Origin: Betaproteobacteria bacterium
GTDB lineage: Bacteria > Pseudomonadota > Gammaproteobacteria > Burkholderiales > Ferrovaceae
Direction of reading: 5' to 3'
DNA length: 64,000 bases
Assembly (NCBI GenBank): GCA_018971415.1
Contig: JAGXAW010000003.1
Span: 1-64,000, forward strand
Position numbers and translations under genes: made by a program. The notes below the pieces were generated by a model, which saw nothing but the letters and a program-made list of their open reading frames with translations, did not search any database and was not told the origin of the DNA. Below, in pieces: positions 1 through 9,317 of the stretch (position 1 is its first letter; the number at the start of each line of letters is the position of its first letter).

Positions 1-540
1 AACTAGTTTTAATTGATCTCTTTCGTACTTATATACTTCAATGGGATTGGATTGATAAATAATGTATAAATCTTTATTTTTTACTAATGGTATCCAGTTT
101 TTCTCACGAGTAAAGTTATATGGTGATTTAAGTATTTTAAAATTAATTAGTTTTTTATCTTGTAGTTGCGCAAGACACATTGTATTAATGAATTTATTAT
201 CGACAATATCAAGCCCGGTAAATATTATCCATAATTCATTATTCCATTCAAATATTCTTCCATCTTCTAAACCAAATTGACATTCCTTGTTATTTTCAAT
301 TAACTCATTATCATCAATGATATATTTTTCTATTAAATTAAATTGTTCATTATATTTAAAAATCCAATTTTCATTGTAAAAAAAACCTTTTCTATTTCTT
401 ATTTTCTTATTTTCTTCAATCCCTCTTATTAAAACTATCCAATAATTATCTTTCTTAATAATTGAAGGATTACAAAACCTTACTGAAGTTTCTGAAATGA
501 GCTGTATTTCTTTTTGAAAAAATTTATTTAATTGAATCAT
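1..540 (-). CDS. Partial beta-propeller (glycosidase-like) protein, runs off the window edge; not in the ORF track
   Basis: Reverse-strand reading frame open for 180 codons from ATG at 540 to base 1: MIQLNKFFQKEIQLISETSVRFCNPSIIKKDNYWIVLIRG...GLEDGRIFEWNNELWIIFTG...REKNWIPLVKNKDLYIIYQSNPIEVYKY. The GLEDGRIF and EKNWIPL...IIYQSNP motifs resemble GH43/GH130-like propellers. Confidence 0.7.
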   Translation of the reverse strand, partial: MIQLNKFFQKEIQLISETSVRFCNPSIIKKDNYWIVLIRGIEENKKIRNRKGFFYNENWIFKYNEQFNLIEKYIIDDNELIENNKECQFGLEDGRIFEWNNELWIIFTGLDIVDNKFINTMCLAQLQDKKLINFKILKSPYNFTREKNWIPLVKNKDLYIIYQSNPIEVYKYERDQLKLV

Positions 541-1816
541 TTACGTAATTAATTATTTTATGAACTGAATCTATGGTTTTGATTGGCTCTTTTTTTATAA
601 AAAATTGTTTTTGTATTTGCCAGTCCTGAAAGATCTGTATAAGCGACCCAACTATTGAATCAATGTCATTGGCTTGCGCTGTGTATCCATTATATTCAAT
701 GAGTAAATCTTTAAATTGATTGTTCTTATTGATTATTCCATATATAGGTCTTTTAGCCCATAAATAATCGTAAAACTTTGAGGGTATGTATTCTGCGCAA
801 TCATCGGTATTACCATGAATGATTAATAAATAATCCATTTCCTGCATTTTTGTTTGGATCTGCTCTCTTCCCGATATTCCTGTTTTAAAGTCGTGTTCTA
901 ATCGACCATGCTCCACAAACTGTTCTGTTAGTTTTTTTTCAACTATATATTTTTTTGCACTACTATCAATACTTCCACCATAGCAATCTATCTTAATGAC
1001 TTGAGCTACCTTTTCATTTACTTCTTTTAACTTGGCAATTGCTTCTGCTAACCCTTTCATTGACCTAACATTTGATAATGAACCAAAGTGCCCAATATGT
1101 ATAAAGTTTGGATCTCTTTTATATGTTGCCTCTACAACAGGTGGCTCAGCACCGGGTAATATAACTTTACCCTTATCCCCCAATTCAGGATGTCTTCTCT
1201 TAGCGCTTAGCATAGCTTCATCTGTAAACCACCATACTAAATTAGCCTCTCGGCAAATCATTCCCTCAAGTTTTGCCCAAAATTTTAAATTTCTGGTTTT
1301 TGGTACCGTTCCAGGAAATACCATGGGGTCATGTATTTCAGCAATCCATGGCTTTCTAGTTAACCTATTTAACCAAAATCCCGCCCAGTGCGCTGAATAG
1401 GCGCCACCTGTTGAATAAATTAATTCTGGATCAAATCTCTTAATTGCAATATATCCCCAGAAGATCGCGGCAGGCGTCCATGACCATTGGCTTTGTAAAC
1501 CAATTAGCGCTCTTTCTAATAAAATAAAGGGAGACAATATGAGTGAAACTAGACCGGTGGTTGCCTTATAAAATAAACCACGCCCATATTTTTGAGCAAT
1601 TAAGTGCCTAAAATCAAACCGTAATCCAGCTGGACCCCATGGTAATAGTTGTTTATGGTAAAACCTGGTGTCTTTTTTACCAGTTACTGCACTTAATACT
1701 ACTGGCTCAATACCTTCATTGATAAAGTGAGGGATTTTGTCCGTGATAGTAAGACTTGCAGCCCTCCCATCCATGTTGAAGCCGTGGGAGAGTATTAACC
1801 ACCTTCTCTTACTCAC
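524..1816 (-). CDS. Glycosyltransferase, family 4/group 1-like
   Basis: 430 aa ORF with GT-B style architecture; IEIHDP and C-terminal CAEYIPSKFYDYLWAKRPIYGI region typical of GT4 enzymes; overlaps ntrX stop by 4 bp. Confidence 0.75.
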   Translation of the reverse strand: MSKRRWLILSHGFNMDGRAASLTITDKIPHFINEGIEPVVLSAVTGKKDTRFYHKQLLPWGPAGLRFDFRHLIAQKYGRGLFYKATTGLVSLILSPFILLERALIGLQSQWSWTPAAIFWGYIAIKRFDPELIYSTGGAYSAHWAGFWLNRLTRKPWIAEIHDPMVFPGTVPKTRNLKFWAKLEGMICREANLVWWFTDEAMLSAKRRHPELGDKGKVILPGAEPPVVEATYKRDPNFIHIGHFGSLSNVRSMKGLAEAIAKLKEVNEKVAQVIKIDCYGGSIDSSAKKYIVEKKLTEQFVEHGRLEHDFKTGISGREQIQTKMQEMDYLLIIHGNTDDCAEYIPSKFYDYLWAKRPIYGIINKNNQFKDLLIEYNGYTAQANDIDSIVGSLIQIFQDWQIQKQFFIKKEPIKTIDSVHKIINYVNDSIK

Positions 1817-3078
1817 TCTTCCCCTCGTTGTGAAGCGAGCTTAACGCCTAACTGTTTTAATTTGCGGTATAAATGTGTTCTTTCAAGTCCAACCCTCTCT
1901 GCAACACGCGACATATTGCCTGATTCGTTTTGAATATGGTATTCAAAATAGGCCTTTTCAAATAAATCTCGCGCATCTCTCAAAGGCATATCAAAACCAA
2001 TCATATTAAAATGGTTTTTTTGCTGACGATCAAAATCGGATGAAATCTTCATGACATCTTCTGCAACAATATCAGTGTTTGTTGTCGTCAGCGCCAATGT
2101 ACGAATAGCATTCGTTAACGCAGGAAGATTGCCAGGCCATTGAAGCTGTCTTAGGCTATTTAAGGCAGAGGAAGTTAATACCTTATTAGGTATTTCTCCC
2201 ACTTCAATTAATCTGCCTAATATTGCCGTAGCAATTTCTGGTATGTCCTCTGCGTGGTCACGTAATGGTGGAATAGACAGTGTTAACTGTGAAATTCGTG
2301 TTATCAGCTCGGCATCTATAATGTTTTCACTTATCAGTGCACCAACGCTCATACTTGAGGCGCAAATTAGCCTTACATGATGCTTCTCTAATTTCCCTAA
2401 TAACTGAGATAAACCTCTTTGCTCTGTTTTTGTCAGTGTTTTAATTTCTTGTATGAAGATGACGCCACCTTGGCACTCGTTGAGAGGCTCAAAAGGATTC
2501 TCTGCTAACCACTCATTTGCTTCTGGTGCAAACCAAGGCGTATTCGGTTGATGAAGGTAACGGGCAGCAAGCTCTGTTCCACATCCCACTTCACCTAAAA
2601 GAAGAATAGGTGCTAAACGATTGGATACTTGATCTAGTCGCTTCTTTAGTTCACTGACCACAGCGCCTTTACCTAACTGAAGAATTGACAGGTCTGGACG
2701 ATATTGCGTTTCTCCCTTGCGCAGTGCTTTTTCAACAGTAGCCAATAATTTAGGTAAAGTAATTGGCTTTTCTAGGAAATCAACCGCACCAATTCGTGTT
2801 GCCTCAACCGCTGTATCCACCGTTGCATGGCCAGACATCATGACAACGGGCATATTTAGCTGACCCAGACTAACCCATTCACGTAACAGGGTAATACCAT
2901 CCATCTCAGGCATCCAAATATCCAATAAAACAAGATCAGGTCTAGCAGTTTGTCTTAATTGCTTTGCCTCCCAAGCATTAGCAGCTAAGGTGATTTCATA
3001 ACCTTCATCTGATAATATTTCAGACAACAGTTCCCTGATTCCAATTTCGTCATCAACTACCAATATGTGATTCGCCAT
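1813..3078 (-). CDS. ntrX: NtrX-type response regulator with degenerate AAA+ domain and Fis HTH
   Basis: REC domain (VVDDE, LLDIWMPEMDG, FLEKPI), AAA+ remnant, C-terminal Fis-like HTH (MSRVAERVGLERTHLYRKLKQLGV); adjacent to ntrY. Confidence 0.85.
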   Translation of the reverse strand: MANHILVVDDEIGIRELLSEILSDEGYEITLAANAWEAKQLRQTARPDLVLLDIWMPEMDGITLLREWVSLGQLNMPVVMMSGHATVDTAVEATRIGAVDFLEKPITLPKLLATVEKALRKGETQYRPDLSILQLGKGAVVSELKKRLDQVSNRLAPILLLGEVGCGTELAARYLHQPNTPWFAPEANEWLAENPFEPLNECQGGVIFIQEIKTLTKTEQRGLSQLLGKLEKHHVRLICASSMSVGALISENIIDAELITRISQLTLSIPPLRDHAEDIPEIATAILGRLIEVGEIPNKVLTSSALNSLRQLQWPGNLPALTNAIRTLALTTTNTDIVAEDVMKISSDFDRQQKNHFNMIGFDMPLRDARDLFEKAYFEYHIQNESGNMSRVAERVGLERTHLYRKLKQLGVKLASQRGEE

Positions 3079-5240
3079 TACACTTTCTCCGCTACAGGAA
3101 AACCAATACTGACAATGGCTCCACCTGTATCTAAATTACCTGCTTCAATATTGCCTTGATGTTCTTCTACTATTTTTTTTACAATCGCAAGTCCAAGACC
3201 AGTACCTTTTGCCTTGGTTGTAACGTAAGGCTCAAATATACGACTTAAAAACTCTTCTGAAAACCCTGGTCCATTATCACTGATATTTAACATAACTTTA
3301 TTATTATCAACGGTGGTGGTTATAAAAACCTGAGGATGGCTGCAACCCTGTAAGGCATCTAAAGCGTTTTGTACTAAATTATGGATTACTTGTCTTAAGC
3401 GGTTTAAATCACCCTTGATTAAAGGTAAATCGTGCGCCAAGCTTAAAGTAATTTGCTCGTCATTAGTTTCGTACAGCCCCATAATCTCTAAAATTAAATC
3501 ATTAATATTAATCGTCGTGATTTTACTGGCAGAGGATCTTGCGTACTCACTAAAGTCGTTGACCATATTCTTTAGTGCGTCAACCTGGTTTACAATCGTA
3601 GTAATGCCTTTATTGAGTAATTCTTGCTCGGCAACCGGTAATTTCTCTGTTAACTTTAATCGTAATCGTTCAGCAGATAACTGAATAGGCGTTAACGGAT
3701 TTTTTATCTCATGAGCCAAACGTCTTGCCACCTCAGCCCAAGCGGCATCTCGCTGGGCTTGTATCATTTTAGTAATGTCATCAAATACTAAAACATAATC
3801 ACTGTTGTTGCCACCTGGCAAACGCGAGCCTCTAAAATGGATCTTTTTTAATCCACTTTTGGTTTTAAAATCAATGTCACCATCCCAAGTAAAATCCATA
3901 GATTCCTTAAAACGCTGCTCAATATATTGACTTAACTCTGCTAACTCCTCTATGAAATGTCCCCATTTCTCAAGTGCAATATGACGTACTCTAATTAGCC
4001 GTACACCTAAAATCTCATTGGCGCTGACGTTCGCACTTTTTAAAACCAAATGTTGATCTAGGACCATTACGCCTGTCGATAAATTAGATAAAATATTTTC
4101 TTGGTATTGCTTTGCCTCTGTTAATTTTTCCTGGGCTTTTTCTCTGGCCTCTGAGGTTTCCTTCAACTTCTCAGTCATGGTATTAAAAGATTGCGTTAAC
4201 ATTCCCAGTTCATCATTACTGATGACTGGGATTTTTCGGCTGTAGTCACCAAGCCCGATGACTTTTGTAATTTCTGCCAGTAACCCTAATGGGGCGCTAA
4301 TCTTTTCTGAAATAATAAAAGCAGAAATAATGGCACTTAACATACTAAGCAGTAGTACTAAAGACAAATTTAAAGCATAGATTCTCTTTAATCCAGCCCG
4401 CGCCAACAATAACTCCTGATAACCGCGGTAAGCGGCCTCCACACTGTCCGCCTCTTGCGCTAACTCTTTAGAAATCGGTTGAATAACCTGTAAGGCCTTT
4501 AAATTTTCCTCAAAAGAAATGGTGTTCACCGGCACAACAACCCGTAAAAACTGTCCTTTTCCTGGACGACTCTCCACCATTTTGTATGGGCGTTGGCTTC
4601 TTATTTGGTGAATGATATTACTACTTGTGGGCAGCGCTTCAGGAACTAAGGTGTCACTTTGTGCGCTAGCAAAAGAGAGTACTGCCCCTGATTTAGAAAA
4701 TAGCGTCGCCTCCTGTACGCCTGATTGCTCTCGTAAATGATAGAGCATGGTTCCTTCATCAATGATGGAGGCATCAGATAATTGCTGTGCCATAGCCTCA
4801 GCTTTTTGAGTCAAATCATTCAGTAGGGTGTCATAGGTCGTGCGACCTAAATCTAGTCCCGCCGTGAGGGCTTTGTCCACATTCACATCAAACCAGGATT
4901 CGATGCTGTTAGATAAAAACTTTACCGAAACGCCATACACCAAAGTACCTGGAATTGTTGCCATTAAAACAAATATCATTAATAGCTTTAATGTAAGCTT
5001 AGAACCAAACACCTTAGTCTTTATTTTTTTATAAAGTAACACCAACTGAATCAGAATAAGAAAGACTAAAATTAAGGCAACACCAGCACCTATGGCCAGT
5101 AAGCGTGGATAATTCTGAGAAAACAAAGAAGTGTTACCGGTTGCTTCAGACAATAAATAAAGTAATACAACACCAAAGATGGCAGATATCGTTAATATCC
5201 ACTTCAACCAAGAAAAGCCATTACCTTTTTTAGTTGTCAT
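3078..5240 (-). CDS. ntrY: NtrY-type sensor histidine kinase
   Basis: TM segments, HAMP, PAS, HisKA (LAHEIKNPLTPIQLSAERL), HATPase (NDNGPGF-like, GTGLGLAIVKKI). Start placed at internal ATG 5240 (MTTKKGNGF), giving an ATGA overlap with the upstream gene. Confidence 0.9.
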   Translation of the reverse strand: MTTKKGNGFSWLKWILTISAIFGVVLLYLLSEATGNTSLFSQNYPRLLAIGAGVALILVFLILIQLVLLYKKIKTKVFGSKLTLKLLMIFVLMATIPGTLVYGVSVKFLSNSIESWFDVNVDKALTAGLDLGRTTYDTLLNDLTQKAEAMAQQLSDASIIDEGTMLYHLREQSGVQEATLFSKSGAVLSFASAQSDTLVPEALPTSSNIIHQIRSQRPYKMVESRPGKGQFLRVVVPVNTISFEENLKALQVIQPISKELAQEADSVEAAYRGYQELLLARAGLKRIYALNLSLVLLLSMLSAIISAFIISEKISAPLGLLAEITKVIGLGDYSRKIPVISNDELGMLTQSFNTMTEKLKETSEAREKAQEKLTEAKQYQENILSNLSTGVMVLDQHLVLKSANVSANEILGVRLIRVRHIALEKWGHFIEELAELSQYIEQRFKESMDFTWDGDIDFKTKSGLKKIHFRGSRLPGGNNSDYVLVFDDITKMIQAQRDAAWAEVARRLAHEIKNPLTPIQLSAERLRLKLTEKLPVAEQELLNKGITTIVNQVDALKNMVNDFSEYARSSASKITTININDLILEIMGLYETNDEQITLSLAHDLPLIKGDLNRLRQVIHNLVQNALDALQGCSHPQVFITTTVDNNKVMLNISDNGPGFSEEFLSRIFEPYVTTKAKGTGLGLAIVKKIVEEHQGNIEAGNLDTGGAIVSIGFPVAEKV

Positions 5241-5806
5241 GGTTTTAGTGTCCACTGATAGGGAGAGGAAGACAAATTCCAATCGTTATTGGCAATGGCG
5301 TCTATTTGAAAGGGTTTAGGTAATTGCGAAACATCGAGTTTCAATTGTAGCGTTGCTTGATAGGTCTCGTTTTTTTTGAGTAAATTCGCTTCTCCCAAGG
5401 CCCAACTACTCACCTGACCCACTGCTTGTAAGGCTTCATCTAGCGTGTTGTAAGTAACATAGACAGAGCCTACATAAAAACGATAAGAACGAGTGAGCGG
5501 ATTAAAGGTAAGTTTTCTTTCCTGTTGAGAGGAATAAAGTTTCTTATCGAACCAATACCACCTTGATTGAATAATTTCACAATTCAAACTAAAAAATAAA
5601 GGAATACCTCGAGTTAAGGCCTGCTCTAATGTGGAGTTTAATTGCACGTCATAACGGGCATTTATTGTTCCCTTTTGATAATCCACAAGAATACTGCTCG
5701 GATCCACACGAATTCCGTCAGCAAAGGTATTAAACACCGTACCAGTGACAAGTAAGATTAAAAAAATCTTAAATTTTTTGACATACCGCATAGTAAAATC
5801 CGTCAT
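5237..5806 (-). CDS. DUF4390 family protein
   Basis: N-terminal signal-like segment, RWYWFDKK and LTRSYRFYVGS motifs, located between rsmB and ntrY as commonly seen in betaproteobacteria. Confidence 0.75.
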   Translation of the reverse strand: MTDFTMRYVKKFKIFLILLVTGTVFNTFADGIRVDPSSILVDYQKGTINARYDVQLNSTLEQALTRGIPLFFSLNCEIIQSRWYWFDKKLYSSQQERKLTFNPLTRSYRFYVGSVYVTYNTLDEALQAVGQVSSWALGEANLLKKNETYQATLQLKLDVSQLPKPFQIDAIANNDWNLSSSPYQWTLKP

Positions 5807-7040
5807 GGAAACTATCGGGCCTTATAAAACCATCTTCTGGAGAGGCTCCATTAATGAGCGTCGCATCCTTATGTTCTTGTAAAAAATCCCGTATTTGGAG
5901 ACTGGTTTCTTCCTTAAATATCGAACATGTGGCATAAACTAACTTACCTTGTGATTTTAACAAAGGCCACAGACTTCTCAACAATTCTTTTTGCTCAAGA
6001 ACCAACTGTCTAATATCACTCTCTCGTCTTAACCACTTTATATCTGGATGTCGCCTTACAATGCCTGATCCGGTACATGGAGCGTCCAATAAAATTCTGT
6101 CAAAGGGTACTTTATCCCACCACTCGTGTGTGTTTTGCGCGCTAAATGGTTTTATTCCCAAACTCGGCTCTGTAAGCCGCAATCTTTTAATATTGTCCTG
6201 TATTTTTTTTAATCTATCCTCTGATTTATCTAATACCAATAAATCAATAGGTTCATTTTGTTCCAATAAATGACAGGTTTTACCACCAGGAGCAGCACAG
6301 GCATCCAACACACGTGCATGGGCAAATAAATCCATATGTTCTTTAGCATATTGCGCTGAGAGATCCTGAACCGACACCGCTCCTTGGGTGAATAAAGGCA
6401 GTTGATCTACAGAGCAAGGAGCGCTTAAAACAATGGCTTCCTTATTGTGCCAAGCCACTTCTATATTATGGTGTGCTAACTCTTGCAAATAATCCTCAAC
6501 AGAAATACGTTGCACATTTACCCGTAGGGTAAGAGGGGCTCTTTGTTGAGCCTCTCCAAGTATGTCACTCCACAAAGAGGGATACTGGGCTTTAATTTTG
6601 GTTATCCACCATTGAGGATGATTAAAATGAGACTCTTCATTTTGCTGTGCGGCCAAAAGAATCTTATCTTTACCTCTTAAGAAGGTTCTCAATACCGCAT
6701 TGATAAATCCCTTTAATGCGGGATTTTCTAACTTTGCGACAGCATTCACCGCTTGTGACACAACCGTAAACGGCTCATCGGTTGTGTAAACCAATTGAAA
6801 AATTGCTATTAACAATAAATTTTCTATTAACGGTGAAGGAGGGGATTTACATAATTGACTGACAATATGTTTTAATTGCCAACCAAACCTTAATACGCCA
6901 TACACATAACTTTTAACTGCGCCTTGATTAACTTGAATATTTTTCGTTGTTTTAAGGGCCATTAATAGAGCTTGATCTACATTTTTTCCTTCAAAGACGA
7001 AGCGTAAGGTAATGGCAGCGAGGCGTTGGTTTTCTTCCAT
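5769..7040 (-). CDS. rsmB: 16S rRNA (cytosine-967 C5)-methyltransferase RsmB
   Basis: NusB-like N-terminus, DACAAPGGKTCHL, LDAPCTGSGIVRRHPDIKW, YATCSIF motifs. Confidence 0.95.
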   Translation of the reverse strand: MEENQRLAAITLRFVFEGKNVDQALLMALKTTKNIQVNQGAVKSYVYGVLRFGWQLKHIVSQLCKSPPSPLIENLLLIAIFQLVYTTDEPFTVVSQAVNAVAKLENPALKGFINAVLRTFLRGKDKILLAAQQNEESHFNHPQWWITKIKAQYPSLWSDILGEAQQRAPLTLRVNVQRISVEDYLQELAHHNIEVAWHNKEAIVLSAPCSVDQLPLFTQGAVSVQDLSAQYAKEHMDLFAHARVLDACAAPGGKTCHLLEQNEPIDLLVLDKSEDRLKKIQDNIKRLRLTEPSLGIKPFSAQNTHEWWDKVPFDRILLDAPCTGSGIVRRHPDIKWLRRESDIRQLVLEQKELLRSLWPLLKSQGKLVYATCSIFKEETSLQIRDFLQEHKDATLINGASPEDGFIRPDSFHDGFYYAVCQKI

Positions 7041-7969
7041 TACCGGCCTAATACTTCGCCAACTGTTAAGGGGTGACCATGTAAAAACTGACTGGCACTA
7101 ATTGCCTTACCGCCAGCTTTTTGTAGAATACTCACATTTAATGAGCCCTCACCACATTGAACAGTAATGGTTGAGTTAATCCCTATGACAGTTCCTGGTT
7201 GGGAATCAGTATTTGTTAACCCTACTTGTGCTTCATGAATTTTGATGACCTCACCTTGATGAATTGTTTTGGCCGCCAAGTGAGGCTGCCATGCTCTAAT
7301 TTGTCTATCTATTTGAATCGCTGGTAAGGCCCAATTAATTTGGGTCTCTTCTTTAGTGATTTTATGCGCATAGGTGACGCCTAATTGAGGTTGTTTTGTA
7401 CTTGTTAGACTCGAGTATTGCAGTTTGTCTAATACTGAAGACAACCCTTGTATACCCAGCGTTATCAATTTTTCTGCTAAGGTTTTTCCATTATCGTTCG
7501 CTGTAATCGGGCAGGGATATCTCTCTAAAATATCTCCTGTATCCAAACCCTCATCCATTTGCATAATGGTCACCCCAGTTTCCGTATCGCCCGCTTCGAT
7601 AGCTCTTTGAATGGGGGCGGCTCCTCGCCAACGAGGCAATAAGGAGGCATGAACATTGATGCAACCCCACTTGGGGAGAGTGAGTATGGTTTTAGGAATA
7701 ATCAGTCCATAGGCAACTACGATCATCACATCCGCTTGTAGTTCTCTAAAGAGCTGGACTGCGCTTTCGTTTTTTAAGTTTTCAGGTTGATATACTGGGA
7801 TTGCCGCATCTTGGGCTAATAACTTAGTAGGGCATGGAGTAAGTTTTTGTCCTCGCCCTGAGGGTCGGTCGGGTTGGGTAAATACAGCAATAGGCTGAAT
7901 GTTTTTATCTAATAAACCCTTCAAGTGAAGAGCTGCGAACTCAGGAGTCCCACAAAAAATAATTCTCAT
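7040..7969 (-). CDS. fmt: Methionyl-tRNA formyltransferase
   Basis: [38 protein letters not shown]. Confidence 0.97.
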   Translation of the reverse strand: MRIIFCGTPEFAALHLKGLLDKNIQPIAVFTQPDRPSGRGQKLTPCPTKLLAQDAAIPVYQPENLKNESAVQLFRELQADVMIVVAYGLIIPKTILTLPKWGCINVHASLLPRWRGAAPIQRAIEAGDTETGVTIMQMDEGLDTGDILERYPCPITANDNGKTLAEKLITLGIQGLSSVLDKLQYSSLTSTKQPQLGVTYAHKITKEETQINWALPAIQIDRQIRAWQPHLAAKTIHQGEVIKIHEAQVGLTNTDSQPGTVIGINSTITVQCGEGSLNVSILQKAGGKAISASQFLHGHPLTVGEVLGR

Positions 7970-8472
7970 TAAAGTGTTTCTCTGGCGCGTTTTTTTAATT
8001 TTGTTTTAATGCGGTTTTGTTTTAATAAGGAGAGATATTCAACAAAAACCTTACCCTCTAAATGGTCCATCTCGTGTTGAATACACACAGCCAGTAATCC
8101 CTCAGCTTCAAGCTCAAAACTCTCGCCGTTTTCATTAAGAGCCTTAACTCGTATTTTTTTTGCTCTGACTACCTTGTCGTAAATACCAGGCACGGATAAA
8201 CACCCTTCCTCATTCACCGCTTCGCCTTCTTTCTCCAGAATAACAGGATTAATAAATACCCTTAAATCATTTTGTTCTGCAGAAACATCTAAAACAATGA
8301 CTCTTTCATGCACATTAACCTGTGTTGCTGCAAGCCCAATCCCGGGCGCTGCACGCATAGTCTCTGCCATGTCTTGAACTAATGTCTTGATTCTTTGATC
8401 TACACTAGCAACAGGTTTTGCTATGGTATGAAGCCTTTCATCAGGATAATGAAGTATTTGAAGTAATGCCAT
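7969..8472 (-). CDS. def: Peptide deformylase
   Basis: [28 protein letters not shown] motifs. Confidence 0.97.
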   Translation of the reverse strand: MALLQILHYPDERLHTIAKPVASVDQRIKTLVQDMAETMRAAPGIGLAATQVNVHERVIVLDVSAEQNDLRVFINPVILEKEGEAVNEEGCLSVPGIYDKVVRAKKIRVKALNENGESFELEAEGLLAVCIQHEMDHLEGKVFVEYLSLLKQNRIKTKLKKRARETL

Positions 8473-8847
8473 ATATATAAGTATAAGAAATGCTTTTAAG
8501 AATTGTTAAATTATAGCTGGAGCGCATTAATCCGACCATTGAATAAATGGTAGCTAAGTCCACTTTCTTTTTAAGTTTTGCATGCTTATTGAATGTTGTA
8601 TTGTTATGTTCAACTAGGTATTAACGAAGTTAAGTCTAGTAACCCAATGATTTTAAAGCAAGAAAAATATTATTTTCATTTTTTTACTTATCTTTGTTTG
8701 TTTTTTAAGGGAAAAAATGATTTGATCATGATAGGATAAAAACTGCTTATAAATAGTTGTTACACTGATTTTTATATTTATTGAATTAAATCAATAAGTT
8801 GCGTTTACCGCTTCATTTTTTAAATTTGACGATAGGGCGGTTATCAC

Positions 8848-9300
8848 ATGGTTGATATATTGATTTTTGTTTATGAGAATTTTTTTAACAGTGGCATTTA
8901 TCCCAGTAACAGCACATTGCAAACCCGATTATTCGCCGCTGGTTTTAATGAAAAAGAAGTGAATTTAACCTTAGATTGGTTTGACCACCTCGATAAGTTA
9001 TCGGTTAAATCCGATACAAATCAAGAACCTTCTGGTACTATTCGTTGTTTACACGCACAAGAACAAGAGAAGATTTCTGCTTCGATATGGGGCTTTTTGC
9101 TATTTCTAGAACAAAATAACATTATTTCTCCCACGCAGCGTGAATGGGTATTAAGTAGCATTATGTCCTTAGACATAAACGAAATTGATCTTGAAAGAGT
9201 GAAATTAATCACTCTCATGATTTTATGGCGTCAAGGTCAATCCTCTGAAACTCTCCTACTGGAAGAGCTTCTTCACGAACATGAGTTTTTACTCCACTAA
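8848..9300 (+). CDS. smg: Smg family protein (DUF494)
   Basis: MVDILIFVYENFFNSGIYP; 150 aa, directly upstream of topA. Confidence 0.88.
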   Translation: MVDILIFVYENFFNSGIYPSNSTLQTRLFAAGFNEKEVNLTLDWFDHLDKLSVKSDTNQEPSGTIRCLHAQEQEKISASIWGFLLFLEQNNIISPTQREWVLSSIMSLDINEIDLERVKLITLMILWRQGQSSETLLLEELLHEHEFLLH

Positions 9301-9317
9301 CGACAATATATTAATCC

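Noticed and set aside
62-280. + strand ORF of 72 aa
   Set aside because: Opposite the open propeller frame on the minus strand, which gives a far more protein-like sequence.
1032-1400. + strand ORF of 122 aa
   Set aside because: Lies wholly antisense inside the GT4 gene; low-complexity translation with no recognisable domain.
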